A stretch of 64,000 nt of DNA from Rhizobium giardinii bv. giardinii H152 (GCF_000379605.1 NZ_KB902579.1:111-64110), one strand, 5' to 3'. Positions 1-8,782 are shown, numbered from the stretch's first letter. Notes: a model not told the origin generated them from the sequence alone. Translations and numbers: made by a program.

Positions 1-2
1 CG

Positions 3-129
3 CTCGCCTTCACCCGCCTCGTCCGCCTCAACATCATGCACCGCAGACCGATCAACGCGCTCAGGCAAACTCCCCCATCACCGAGATCCGACCCACGACA
101 ATTGCCTCTGCCAATCGTGGAAATTTAAA
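3..129 (+). CDS. Possible 3' end of a gene cut by the window start
   Basis: Frame 3 is open from the first base to a TAA at 127-129 and gives a short tail beginning LAFTRLVRLNIMHRRPINAL. The basic, hydrophobic start could be the last residues of a longer protein such as a transposase or membrane protein. The second half becomes proline-rich and looks non-coding. I do not recognise the family. The stretch may equally be chance, because the upstream part of the gene is outside the window. Confidence 0.2.
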
Positions 130-141
130 CCGGACAGCAGT

Positions 142-352
142 GGGCTTGACCCGAGGATCCGGGCACGCGCATCGCCGGATGGTGGAGCTTTGGTAGGCTT
201 GGGGATGGATCCTCGGGTCATTCCTCGGGTTAAACCCGAGGACGACGACCGTGAGGAGATCGCGCCAATAGCGAACATCCGACCGCGGAGGTATCCGGTT
301 TTCTCCGCCGAATTCCTCCCCTCCGTCATCCTCGGGCTTGACCCGAGGATCC
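142..352. repeat. Cluster of rhizobial REP-like palindromes
   Basis: Several copies of one palindromic core lie between the window start and the uvrD stop. A full copy has arms ATCCTCGGG (328-336) and CCCGAGGAT (342-350) with a CTTGA loop. A second has arms CCTCGGGTT (223-231) and AACCCGAGG (233-241). A half copy with CTTGACCCGAGGATCC sits at 145-160, and another fragment at 207-220. These are the short intergenic palindromes common in Rhizobiales. Placed directly after uvrD, the 328-350 hairpin could also help end its transcript. No coding capacity is credible here, although minus-strand reading continues through it. Confidence 0.75.
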
Positions 353-365
353 CCTCCAGGTGACC

Positions 366-3002
366 TCACACCCGATCGACAAACCCGTCCAGCACCCGTT
401 TCTGCCCGGCGCGGTCGAAGTCGATGGTCAGTTTGTTGCCCTCGATGCTGGCGATGTTGCCATTGCCGAACTTGATGTGGAACACGCGGTCGCCGACGTT
501 GAATTTCGAGGGTTCGTCGATCTTCGACTTGGCGACGAGTTCGCCGTCGATGGTGCGGGCGCGCGGGCCGCTCTCGCCGTAGCCGATGCGCTCTATGCCG
601 ACGCCGGAGCGGCTGCCCCAGTTGTCGCGTGTGGCGTCGGTCTTGTGGGCCTGGGCGCGTTTCCAGCCAGGGGTGGAATAGGCGTTGGCGAAAGGTTCCT
701 GCTTGTCGAAGCGCGACTGGCCGTAGCCGCCGCGGTTGTAGCCGCCGTAGGATTGGTCGGTCTCGGCGACGTCGACATGGGTGACGGGCAATTCGTCGAG
801 AAAGCGCGAGGGGAGCGTCGATTGCCACAGGCCGTGGATGCGTCGGTTGGCTACGAACCAGATGTGGCAGCGGCGTTTGGCGCGGGTGAGCCCGACATAG
901 GCGAGGCGGCGTTCCTCCTCGAGGCCAGAGCGGCCGCCTTCGTCGAGGGCGCGCTGGTGCGGGAAAAGGCCCTCTTCCCAGCCGGGCAGGAAGACGGTTT
1001 CGAATTCCAGGCCCTTGGCCGAATGCAGCGTCATGATCGAGACGGCGTCGAGATCCTCGTTCTGCTCGGCGTCCATCACCAGCGCGATATGCTCAAGGAA
1101 GCCGCGCATCGATTCGAACGCTTCCATCGAGCGGATGAGCTCCTTGAGGTTTTCGAGGCGTCCGGGCGCCTCGGCCGACTTGTCGTTCTTCCACATGTCC
1201 GTATAGCCGGACTCTTCGAGGATGGTTTCGGCCAGCTCGGTGTGCGGCGTGGTTTCCAGCAGACCCTGCCAGCGCTTGAACATGGTGACGACGTCGAACA
1301 GCGATTTGCGCGGCTTGGCCTTCATCTCGTCGGTCTCGATGAGATCGGCTGCCGCCGCAAGCATCGGGATGTTGCGGCCGCGGGCATAGTCGTGAAGACT
1401 GCGCACCGTCGTATCGCCGAGGCCGCGCTTCGGGGTGTTGACGATGCGCTCGAAGGCGAGGTCGTCGGCGGGCTGGCAGACGAGGCGGAAATAGGCGAGC
1501 GCATCGCGGATCTCGAGCCGCTCGTAGAAGCGCGGGCCGCCGATGACGCGGTAATTCAGGCCGAGCGTGACGAACCGGTCTTCGAACTCGCGCATCTGGA
1601 AGGAGGCGCGCACCAGGATCGCCATGTCGTTCAGACTGTGCTGCTGGCGCTGCAGCTGCTCGATTTCCTCGCCGACGGCGCGGGCTTCCTCTTCGGAATC
1701 CCAGGCGGCGTGCACCTGCACCTTGTCGTCGTCGGGGTCTGTGCGGTCGGTGAACAGCGTCTTGCCGAGGCGGCCCTCGTTGTGGGCGATCAGATGGGCG
1801 GCGGCGCCGAGGATGTGCTCCGTCGAGCGGTAGTTGCGCTCCAGCTTGATCACCTTGGCGCCCGGAAAATCCTTCTCGAAGCGCAGGATGTTGTCGACCT
1901 CCGCGCCGCGCCAACCATAGATCGACTGGTCGTCGTCGCCGACGCAGCAAATGTTGATTTGCGGGGGTTTCCCCTCCCCAACCCCTCCCCACAGGGGGGA
2001 GGGGCTTTCCTGCCGTTCCTCTTGCGCAAAATCACCAGAACCGGTGTTCACAGACCCGCGGTGGTCGCCGGCGGTGGCGCGGGAAGAGGTTTGCCCCTCC
2101 CCCTTGTGGGGAGGGGTTGGGGAGGGGTTTTTTCTGCTGTGGGGCCGCTGGGCAAGCAGCCGCAGCCACATGTACTGGGCGGTGTTGGTGTCCTGATACT
2201 CGTCGACGAGGATATAGCGGAACTTGTCGTGATATTCCTTCAGCACATCCGGATGGGCGCGGAACATGCGGATCGGGTGGAGCAAAAGATCGCCGAAATC
2301 GCAGGCGTTCAGCGTCATCAGCCGGGCCTGATAGGCAGCGTAGAGCTCGCGGCCCATGCCGTTGGCGAACGAGCGGGCATCGCCTTCGGGGATGTCGGCC
2401 GGGCCGAAGCCCTTGTTCTTCCAGCCGTCGATCATCTGGGCGAACTGCTTGGCCGGCCAGCGCTTGTCATCGATGCCCTCGGCCTGGATGATCTGCTTGA
2501 TCAGCCGCACGACATCGTCGGTGTCGAGAATGGTGAACGAGGACTTGAGCCCGACGAGTTCGGCATGGCGGCGCAACAGCTTGACGCCGATCGAGTGGAA
2601 GGTGCCCATCCAGGGCATGCCCTCGACGGCGGCGCCGACCAGCACGCCGATGCGCTCCTTCATTTCGCGGGCCGCCTTGTTGGTGAAGGTGACGGCGAGG
2701 ATCTGGCTGGGATAGGCGCGGCCGGTCGACAGGATATGGGCGATGCGGGTGGTGAGCACCCGGGTCTTGCCGGTGCCGGCGCCGGCGAGCACCAGAACAG
2801 GACCGTCGAGGGTTTCGACGGCTTCGCGCTGTTCCGGGTTCAGGCCGGAGAGATAATCGGGCGCCCGATGCTGGTCACGCGCAGCCATGGCGCGGGCGGC
2901 GATGCCGCCTGAGGGGGCCGGCGGCGCCGGCTCACGACCGCGCAACGGGCGCGGCGCTGGCTCCTCATCGAAGAAGGGAATGTCGTCAAATCCATTGCTC
3001 AT
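366..3002 (-). CDS. uvrD: UvrD/PcrA/Rep-family ATP-dependent DNA helicase with in-frame repeat insertion
   Basis: Superfamily 1A 3'-5' DNA helicase expected to act in nucleotide excision and mismatch repair. About 878 aa from the ATG at 3002. A TTG three codons upstream (3011) is possible but has no better ribosome site. Visible motifs are Walker A AGAGTGKT (about 73-80), AVTFTNKAA (motif Ia), VDEYQDTN (motif II, about 266-273), VGDDDQSIYGWRGA (motif III, about 354-367) and YVGLTRAKRR near the C-terminus (motif VI). Residues of about 288-347, between motifs II and III, are not helicase sequence. They are a translated inverted-repeat element rich in Pro, Gly and Ser. The reading frame stays open through it, so the protein is probably made with a surface loop. 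The N-terminal 50 residues are low complexity. Confidence 0.95.
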   Translation of the reverse strand: MSNGFDDIPFFDEEPAPRPLRGREPAPPAPSGGIAARAMAARDQHRAPDYLSGLNPEQREAVETLDGPVLVLAGAGTGKTRVLTTRIAHILSTGRAYPSQILAVTFTNKAAREMKERIGVLVGAAVEGMPWMGTFHSIGVKLLRRHAELVGLKSSFTILDTDDVVRLIKQIIQAEGIDDKRWPAKQFAQMIDGWKNKGFGPADIPEGDARSFANGMGRELYAAYQARLMTLNACDFGDLLLHPIRMFRAHPDVLKEYHDKFRYILVDEYQDTNTAQYMWLRLLAQRPHSRKNPSPTPPHKGEGQTSSRATAGDHRGSVNTGSGDFAQEERQESPSPLWGGVGEGKPPQINICCVGDDDQSIYGWRGAEVDNILRFEKDFPGAKVIKLERNYRSTEHILGAAAHLIAHNEGRLGKTLFTDRTDPDDDKVQVHAAWDSEEEARAVGEEIEQLQRQQHSLNDMAILVRASFQMREFEDRFVTLGLNYRVIGGPRFYERLEIRDALAYFRLVCQPADDLAFERIVNTPKRGLGDTTVRSLHDYARGRNIPMLAAAADLIETDEMKAKPRKSLFDVVTMFKRWQGLLETTPHTELAETILEESGYTDMWKNDKSAEAPGRLENLKELIRSMEAFESMRGFLEHIALVMDAEQNEDLDAVSIMTLHSAKGLEFETVFLPGWEEGLFPHQRALDEGGRSGLEEERRLAYVGLTRAKRRCHIWFVANRRIHGLWQSTLPSRFLDELPVTHVDVAETDQSYGGYNRGGYGQSRFDKQEPFANAYSTPGWKRAQAHKTDATRDNWGSRSGVGIERIGYGESGPRARTIDGELVAKSKIDEPSKFNVGDRVFHIKFGNGNIASIEGNKLTIDFDRAGQKRVLDGFVDRV
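1971..2127. repeat. 157-bp inverted-repeat (RPE-like) element inside uvrD
   Basis: Two 35-base arms, 1971-2005 and 2093-2127, are reverse complements with one mismatch. They are built of CCCCTCCCC / GGGGAGGGG blocks and flank an 87-base interior. The reading frame of uvrD runs through and translates the arms as NPSPTPPHKGEG and SPSPLWGGVGEG. Short palindromic repeats of this GC-rich type are common between genes in rhizobia; an in-frame copy in an essential-type helicase is unusual. No transposase is encoded, so movement would need to be in trans. Confidence 0.85.
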
Positions 3003-3104
3003 GCGGCTCAATGTAGTGATTCGGCGCCGAAAGGCCAGAATTCCGTTCTTCTTTTATTCCGGAAGTCCAGCTTCATTGGGGAAACAACCGCTTTTGTGCC
3101 GCGA

Positions 3105-3515
3105 TCAGGGCCGATGATCGGCATCGAAGACGGGATCGACGGGAACCTGCAGCGCGGTTGCCAGCTGGTTGGTCCTGGCGGCAAGCGAAATGACGCGCAG
3201 GAGATCGGCATGCTGCTCGGCGGTCATGCCCTTGGCCCTGGCGGCGGCCGAATGCGAATGGGCGCAGTAGCCGCAGCCATTGGTGACGGAGACGGCGATA
3301 TAGAGCATCTCCTTCACCAGCGGATCGAGTGCCGACGGCGTTGCCATCGCCGCCTTGACCTCGGCCCAGGTGGCTTCCAGCAGGCCGGGATCGAAGGCGA
3401 GGTAATGCCACATGTTGTTGATGAAGTCCGACTTGCGGGTGGCGCGGATGTCATCGAACACGGCTTTGACGCGCGGATCGGATTCCGGGTTCTGATTTTT
3501 GGCGATGGTGCTCAT
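3105..3515 (-). CDS. Carboxymuconolactone decarboxylase / AhpD-like family protein
   Basis: 136 aa, all-helical CMD-fold protein. The AhpD-type redox motif is present as CGYCAHSH (Cys81, Cys84, His88) with an upstream Glu69, which suggests a peroxidase or disulfide-reductase-like activity rather than true carboxymuconolactone decarboxylation. The ATG at 3515 is preceded by CCGGAGGCCCC, a good ribosome site. It is transcribed in the same direction as uvrD with about 100 bases between, so co-transcription is possible but unproven. The substrate cannot be told from sequence. Confidence 0.88.
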   Translation of the reverse strand: MSTIAKNQNPESDPRVKAVFDDIRATRKSDFINNMWHYLAFDPGLLEATWAEVKAAMATPSALDPLVKEMLYIAVSVTNGCGYCAHSHSAAARAKGMTAEQHADLLRVISLAARTNQLATALQVPVDPVFDADHRP

Positions 3516-3697
3516 GGGGCCTCCGGGTTCGTTTGACTGGAAAGCGGTCGCTTAGGACCGAAAATTGCTTTCATTACAATTGCGTAATGATGGTATTCTG
3601 GCATTGCCCGGCCTGCGGCAAAAGGGGATAGTTGGCCTTGTTGATGGACCCCGCGCGCCGCCATGGCCGGGAGCCGTGATTTCAATGGAGTTCCTTG

Positions 3698-4915
3698 ATG
3701 CGGCTTTGGAAGCAGGTGTCGATCAGTCTTGTCATCCTTGCGGTGGGTCTCGGTGCGTGGGTCCGCTTCGTGCCGGGCGCCGGCGCGATGCTTGCCAAGG
3801 CGGGTGTACCCGCGCAACTGGTGGCCTTTGCCGCAAAGCCGGCGGCAGAGACGGGTGACGGGCAGGGCCGGGCACAAGGTCAGGGTGCGGGCCGGCGCGG
3901 GCAGGGCGGCGGTGCGCCGCTCGTTGTCACGCAGCCGGTCGACAGCGCCGTCGTCAACGACAGGCTGAACGCGATCGGCAATGGCGAGGCGATCGTCTCC
4001 GTCGCCGTCACGCCGCAGGCGACCGGCAACCTCACCGAGATCCTCGTCAAATCCGGCGACGAGATCGAGAAGGGCCAGGTGATCGCCCGCCTCGACAGCG
4101 ACGAGCAGAGGATCGCCGCCGCCCAGGCCAAGGTCGCGCTCGACAGCGCCCGCGAAAAGGTTCAGCGCAACCGCAGGCTCGGCAATACCGTGTCGGTCGC
4201 CATCGCCCGCGAGGCGGAATTCGCCATGCAGACCGCCGAACTTGCGCTGCAGACGGCGCAGCTCGACCTGAAGCGCCGCGACATCGTTGCGCCCTCCGGC
4301 GGCATCGTCGGGATCATCACCGTCAATCCGGGCGACTATGTCACCACCTCGACGCCGGTCGCCGTCGTCGACGACCGCTCGCAGATCCTTGTCGATTTCT
4401 GGGTGCCGGAGCGGTTTTCCACCAAGATCGCCGTCGGGCAGGCGGTGACGGCCTCGGCCATCGCGCTGCCGGGCTCGGAGTTTTCCGGCGCCATCGACGC
4501 CATCGACAACCGCGTCGACCAGGCAAGCCGGACGCTGCGGGTCAGGGCACGGGTCGACAATCCGGACGATACGCTGAGGGCCGGCATGTCCTTTGCCGTC
4601 TCGGTTCGCTTCCCCGGCGACGACTATCCGACGGTCAATCCGCTGGCGATCCAGTGGAGCGCCGACGGCTCCTATGTCTGGCGCGTCGAACAGGACAAGT
4701 CGCAGAAGGTCCCGGTCAAGATCATCCAGCGCAATTCCGACAAGGTGCTGGTCGAGGCAAAACTCGCCAAGGGCGATGCCGTGGTGATGGAGGGCGTGCA
4801 GCGCCTGCGTGACGGCGGCGCGGTGCGTGTGGCGAGCGACGAGAAGCCGCTGCAACAGAAGCCGAGCGAGGGCGGCGGGGAGCAGAAGGTCTCCGAAGCG
4901 GAGACCGCGAAATGA
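3698..4915 (+). CDS. RND efflux periplasmic adaptor (membrane fusion) protein
   Basis: 405 aa, HlyD/AcrA-type adaptor that links an inner-membrane RND pump to an outer-membrane channel. One N-terminal membrane anchor (about residues 5-25) is followed by a Gly/Gln/Arg-rich linker (about 50-75). The lipoyl/barrel-sandwich halves surround a helical hairpin (KVALDSAREKVQRNRRLG region). A beta-barrel domain follows and the C-terminal tail is Lys/Glu-rich. The ATG at 3698 has GGAG at 3686-3689; the TTG just before it is less likely. Its TGA overlaps the ATG of the transporter (ATGA), so translation is coupled. No outer-membrane factor gene lies next to it. Confidence 0.93.
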   Translation: MRLWKQVSISLVILAVGLGAWVRFVPGAGAMLAKAGVPAQLVAFAAKPAAETGDGQGRAQGQGAGRRGQGGGAPLVVTQPVDSAVVNDRLNAIGNGEAIVSVAVTPQATGNLTEILVKSGDEIEKGQVIARLDSDEQRIAAAQAKVALDSAREKVQRNRRLGNTVSVAIAREAEFAMQTAELALQTAQLDLKRRDIVAPSGGIVGIITVNPGDYVTTSTPVAVVDDRSQILVDFWVPERFSTKIAVGQAVTASAIALPGSEFSGAIDAIDNRVDQASRTLRVRARVDNPDDTLRAGMSFAVSVRFPGDDYPTVNPLAIQWSADGSYVWRVEQDKSQKVPVKIIQRNSDKVLVEAKLAKGDAVVMEGVQRLRDGGAVRVASDEKPLQQKPSEGGGEQKVSEAETAK

Positions 4916-7900
4916 GCGGCGCAGGCGACCATCACGAGGCCGGGCGCACGGCGGGTTTTACGGCGCTGTTCATTCGCCGGCCGATCTTCGCGCTGGTCGT
5001 CAACACGCTGATCATCGTTGCCGGTCTGGCAGCGCTGAACGGCATCGAGATCCGCGAACTGCCGCAGGTGGACCAGCCGGTGGTCTCGGTCAACACCCAG
5101 TTCGACGGCGCTTCGCCCGAAACGGTCGACCGCGAGCTGACCTCGGTGATCGAGGGTGCCGTGTCGCGCGTCCAGGGCATCAAGGATATTTCCTCGACGT
5201 CTCAATACGCCCAGAGCCGCGTCACGCTGCAATTTTCCGACACGACCGATATCGGCCAGGCCTCCAACGATATCCGCGATGCGCTCGGGCGGGTGGCGAA
5301 CCAGCTGCCGGAGGATGCCGACGAGCCGCGCATCGTCAAGGCCGACGCCGACAGCCAGCCGATCCTTCGGCTGGCGCTGACGTCCGACACGCTGTCGATG
5401 GAAGACCTGACGCTGCTTGCCGAAAACGAGATCACCGACCGGCTCGCCGCCGTCGAGGGCGTCGCCGACGTGCAGATCAACGGCGACCAGGAGAAGATCT
5501 TCCGCATCGACGTCAACCAGTCGAAGCTGGCCTCGCGCGGATTGACAATCGCCAGTCTGCGCGATGCGCTGGCGACCGCCTCGCTCGACGTGCCGGCCGG
5601 GTCGCTGACCAGCGCCGACCAGGACATTTCGGTGCGCGCCACCGCCGGCCTGCAGACGCCGGAGGAATTCGAGAACCTGATCCTCGGCGACAATGTGCGG
5701 CTCGGCGATATCGCGACGGTGACGCTCGGCCCGGATATCGGCACGTCGTCGCTGAGGTCGAACGGCCGCCCGGGCATCGGGCTCGGCATCATCCGGCAGG
5801 CGCAGTCGAACACGCTCGATATTTCCGAGGGCGTGAGGAAGGCGGTGGCAACCATCGACGAGATCCTGCCGAAGGGCACGCAGCTCAAGGTCACCAGCGA
5901 CGACGCGGTGTTCATCGAGGGCGCCATCCACGAGGTGGAGATCGCGCTGGTTGCCTCCGTCATCATCGTCACCATCGTCATCTATCTCTTCCTGCTCGAC
6001 TGGCGGGCGACCCTCATCCCGACGCTCACCATGCCGATCGCGCTGGTCGGCACCTGCGCGGCGATCTATCTCGCCGGTTTCTCGATCAACATCCTGACGC
6101 TGCTGGCGATCGTCCTGGCGACGGGGCTGGTGGTGGACGACGCCATCGTCGTGCTTGAAAACATCGTGCGGCGGCGCGGCGAGGGCATGGGGCCGCGGGC
6201 GGCGGCGGTGCTCGGGACGCTCGAAGTGTTCTTCGCCGTCATCGCCACGACGGCGACGCTTGCGGCGGTGTTCGTGCCGCTGTCGTTCCTGCCGGGGCAG
6301 ACGGGTGGGCTGTTCCGCGAGTTCGGCTTCGTGCTCGCCTTCGCCATCCTGCTCTCGGCGTTCGTATCCTTGACGCTCTGCCCGATGCTGGCGTCGCGCA
6401 TGCTCAAACCGCATGGCGAGGAACACGGCCATACCGGGTTCATGGGCAAAATCGGCGTTTTTGCCGCCGGTTTCTATCGGCGGACGCTGCGGGCCTGCCT
6501 CAATTCGCCGCTGATCGTCTTCATGGTCGCGATTATGGTGACGGCGGCGGGCGCAGGCGCCTTCACGCTCTTGAAGTCGGAACTGACGCCGACGGAGGAC
6601 CGCGCCCGCATCATGCTGCGGATGCAGGCGCCGCAGGGCGTTTCGCTCGAATACACGCAGGCGCAGATGCGCCGCGTCGAGGACGGGCTGCAGCCGCTGG
6701 TCGACAGCGGCGAGATCGCCAATGTCTTCTCCGTTTCCGGCCAGGGCGGCTCGGTCAACGGTGGCTTCATGGTGCTGACGCTGGCGCCCTGGAGCGACCG
6801 GGACCGCACCCAGCAGCAGATTTCCGCCGACATCACCAGGATAACGGCGAATATCCCGTCGATCCGGGTCTTCCCGATCCAGCCGAACAGCCTTGGCATC
6901 CGCGGCGCCGGCAACGGCCTGCAGGTGGCGCTGGTCGGCAACGACTACCGCAAGCTCGGCGAGGCGGCCGCGAAACTGGTGCGGCAGATGGACGACAGCG
7001 GCCGTTTCGAAAACGTCCGCCTGAACTACGAGGAGAACCAGGCGCAGCTTTCGGTGACGATCGACCGCGAACGCGCCTCCGATCTCGGCATCGATATCAA
7101 GGGCCTGTCGTCGGCGCTGCAGGCGATGCTCGACGGCAACAGCGTTCTTGATGTCTACGTCGACGGCGAAGCCTATCCGGTCAAGCTGCTGTCGACGACC
7201 AACCCGGTCAATGACCCGACCGACCTGCAGAACATCTTCCTGAAGACCGGCGACGGCAAGATCGTGCCGATGTCGTCGATTGCGACCGTCGAGGAAAGGG
7301 CGGTTGCGCCGCAGCTGTCGCGTGAGTCGCAATTGCGCTCCGTCTCGCTCTCCGCGGGGCTCGGGCCCGATATCGCGCTCGGCGACGCCCTGTCGATGGT
7401 CGAGCAGATGGCCGAGCCGCTCCTGCCGCCCGGGTCGCGCGTCGTGCCGCTTGCGGAAGCCGCGACGCTCGACGAGAACGCCAACGGCATGTTCATCACC
7501 TTCGGCTTTGCGCTGGTGATCATCTTCCTGGTGCTGGCCGCACAATTCGAAAGCCTGGTCAGCGGCCTGATCATCATGTCGACGGTGCCGCTCGGCCTTG
7601 CCTGCGCCGTCTTTGCCATGCTGCTCACCGGCAATACGTTGAACATCTACAGCCAGATCGGCCTGGTGCTCCTGGTCGGCATCATGGCGAAGAACGGTAT
7701 CCTCATCGTCGAATTCGCCAATCAGCTGCGCGACCGCGGCGAAGACCTGCGCTCGGCCATCGAGAATGCGGCAAATATCCGGCTGAGGCCGGTGATGATG
7801 ACGATGATCGCCACCATCGTCGGTGCCGTGCCGCTGGTGCTGGCAAGCGGCGCCGGCGCCGAGGCGCGCATCGCACTCGGCGGCGTTCTGGTCGGCGGCC

Positions 7901-8052
7901 TCGGGCTTGCCACGGTGGTGACGCTGTATCTGACGCCGGTCGCCTACCTGGTCATTGCCCGGTTCACCAAGCCGCATGTCGATGAAGAACGGCGGCTGCA
8001 CCGCGAGCTGGAGCAGGCCGAAGCGCTGCAACTGGCCGAAGCCGCGGAATAA
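4912..8052 (+). CDS. RND efflux inner-membrane transporter (AcrB/MexF-like)
   Basis: 1046 aa, the normal length for hydrophobe/amphiphile RND pumps, with the usual two repeats of one helix, a large periplasmic loop and five further helices. TM4 carries the proton-relay aspartates in GLVVDDAIVVLENIV. The N-terminal FIRRPIFALVVNTLI signature and the C-terminal GIMAKNGILIVEFANQLRDRG motif are intact. It starts inside the adaptor's stop codon. Substrates are unknown, and drug, bile-type or plant phenolic export would all fit. No regulator is adjacent on the same side; the nearest is the HxlR gene at 8263-8694, which faces the other way. Confidence 0.95.
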   Translation: MSGAGDHHEAGRTAGFTALFIRRPIFALVVNTLIIVAGLAALNGIEIRELPQVDQPVVSVNTQFDGASPETVDRELTSVIEGAVSRVQGIKDISSTSQYAQSRVTLQFSDTTDIGQASNDIRDALGRVANQLPEDADEPRIVKADADSQPILRLALTSDTLSMEDLTLLAENEITDRLAAVEGVADVQINGDQEKIFRIDVNQSKLASRGLTIASLRDALATASLDVPAGSLTSADQDISVRATAGLQTPEEFENLILGDNVRLGDIATVTLGPDIGTSSLRSNGRPGIGLGIIRQAQSNTLDISEGVRKAVATIDEILPKGTQLKVTSDDAVFIEGAIHEVEIALVASVIIVTIVIYLFLLDWRATLIPTLTMPIALVGTCAAIYLAGFSINILTLLAIVLATGLVVDDAIVVLENIVRRRGEGMGPRAAAVLGTLEVFFAVIATTATLAAVFVPLSFLPGQTGGLFREFGFVLAFAILLSAFVSLTLCPMLASRMLKPHGEEHGHTGFMGKIGVFAAGFYRRTLRACLNSPLIVFMVAIMVTAAGAGAFTLLKSELTPTEDRARIMLRMQAPQGVSLEYTQAQMRRVEDGLQPLVDSGEIANVFSVSGQGGSVNGGFMVLTLAPWSDRDRTQQQISADITRITANIPSIRVFPIQPNSLGIRGAGNGLQVALVGNDYRKLGEAAAKLVRQMDDSGRFENVRLNYEENQAQLSVTIDRERASDLGIDIKGLSSALQAMLDGNSVLDVYVDGEAYPVKLLSTTNPVNDPTDLQNIFLKTGDGKIVPMSSIATVEERAVAPQLSRESQLRSVSLSAGLGPDIALGDALSMVEQMAEPLLPPGSRVVPLAEAATLDENANGMFITFGFALVIIFLVLAAQFESLVSGLIIMSTVPLGLACAVFAMLLTGNTLNIYSQIGLVLLVGIMAKNGILIVEFANQLRDRGEDLRSAIENAANIRLRPVMMTMIATIVGAVPLVLASGAGAEARIALGGVLVGGLGLATVVTLYLTPVAYLVIARFTKPHVDEERRLHRELEQAEALQLAEAAE

Positions 8053-8057
8053 AGTCC

Positions 8058-8084
8058 CTCCGGCCGCATTCGGAGCCGGTTTTT
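8058..8084 (+). terminator. Candidate intrinsic terminator after the RND pump
   Basis: Alternative short stems CTCCG/CGGAG (8058-8062 and 8071-8075) or CCGGC/GCCGG (8060-8064 and 8075-8079) are followed by TTTTT at 8080-8084, six bases after the transporter stop. The stems are short, so strength is uncertain. Confidence 0.4.
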
Positions 8085-8110
8085 CGCCCACGTTCGGGGC
8101 AGGGCGATTG

Positions 8111-8220
8111 CAAGAGGCGCTTGATCCTTCCCGGCGGGGGAAGGTGTCGCGAAGCGCCTGAATGAGCCTCCTCATAGCCTCGCATGCGCTCGACACTTCT
8201 CCCCGGTGGGGAGAAGAGGG
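8111..8220. repeat. Composite rhizobial palindromic repeat
   Basis: Nested inverted repeats lie between the convergent RND and HxlR genes. Outer arms are AGGCGCTT (8115-8122) and AAGCGCCT (8152-8159). Inside them is CCTTCCC (8126-8132) with GGGAAGG (8138-8144). A separate hairpin has arms CTTCTCCCC (8196-8204) and GGGGAGAAG (8208-8216). The composition matches the common intergenic mosaic repeats of rhizobia and differs from the element inside uvrD. Confidence 0.65.
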
Positions 8221-8262
8221 AGGCCAGTCGCAACCCCGACCATTCGCAGCTTGAGCTGCGGC

Positions 8263-8694
8263 TCATTCGGGTGCGGCGAAGCGAATAGGACGTGTTCCGA
8301 CCGGTGCGCCTGTGGCGCGATCGATGGTGACGGGATCGATCTCCGTTCCTGTCTCGGCGTCGAAGAAACGGGTCACCTTGCCCCCGCCGCGATGTTTGCG
8401 TCCCCACGCGCCCATCGCAAACAGCACCGGCAGAAAGTCGCGGCCGGCTTCCGTCAGCACATATTCGTCGCGTGGCGGACGCTCGGAATAGCGGCGTTTC
8501 TCCAGCAGTCCCTCCGCGGTCAGGCCTGTAAGCCGCCCCGTCAGCATCGTCGGCGCGATACCGAGGCTCCGGCGAAAATCATCGAAGCGGGTCAGCCCCG
8601 CATGGGCGTCGCGCATGATCAGCATGCTCCATGCGTCTCCTACAAGCGCCAGGCTGCGGGCGATCAGGCATGGTTGGTCCGAAAGATTCTTCAT
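8263..8694 (-). CDS. HxlR-family winged-helix transcriptional regulator
   Basis: 143 aa, DUF24/HxlR DNA-binding protein. The typical N-terminal Cys is present (DQPCLIARSLALVGDAWSM), followed by the winged helix with TRFDDFRRSLGIAPTMLTGRL as recognition region. Members often sense aldehydes, quinones or oxidants through that Cys. It is transcribed away from the SDR gene at 8783, and the shared 88-base gap holds a TTACTAT/ATAGTAA palindrome. This suggests it represses itself and the SDR/alcohol dehydrogenase pair. Confidence 0.92.
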   Translation of the reverse strand: MKNLSDQPCLIARSLALVGDAWSMLIMRDAHAGLTRFDDFRRSLGIAPTMLTGRLTGLTAEGLLEKRRYSERPPRDEYVLTEAGRDFLPVLFAMGAWGRKHRGGGKVTRFFDAETGTEIDPVTIDRATGAPVGTRPIRFAAPE

Positions 8695-8707
8695 GTCGGT
8701 ATCTTTT

Positions 8708-8738
8708 TAGTAGTGACTTACTATTAAATTGATAGTAA
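8708..8738. promoter_or_regulatory. Probable HxlR operator
   Basis: A perfect inverted repeat, TTACTAT (8718-8724) and ATAGTAA (8732-8738), has a 7-base spacer. A further TAGTA half-site at 8708-8712 faces TACTA at 8719-8723, giving three half-sites. It lies between the divergent HxlR and SDR genes in an AT-rich pocket. Assignment to the HxlR protein is inferred from position. Confidence 0.55.
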
Positions 8739-8782
8739 CTGATTGTTCATCGATGTTCCACGACAAAATGAAGGCAGACGAG

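Noticed and set aside
142-352. Possible CRISPR array because of the repeated short palindromes
   Set aside because: Repeats are irregular in spacing and orientation and there are no spacers of even length or cas genes.
360-2912. 850-codon open frame on the plus strand opposite uvrD
   Set aside because: It is the GC-bias mirror of the helicase gene, with no domain, and reads through the palindromic element. The minus-strand protein has all helicase motifs.
4672-8196. 1174-codon open frame on the minus strand opposite the RND pump
   Set aside because: Low-complexity Arg/Asp/Gly-rich translation, a shadow of a clear RND transporter.
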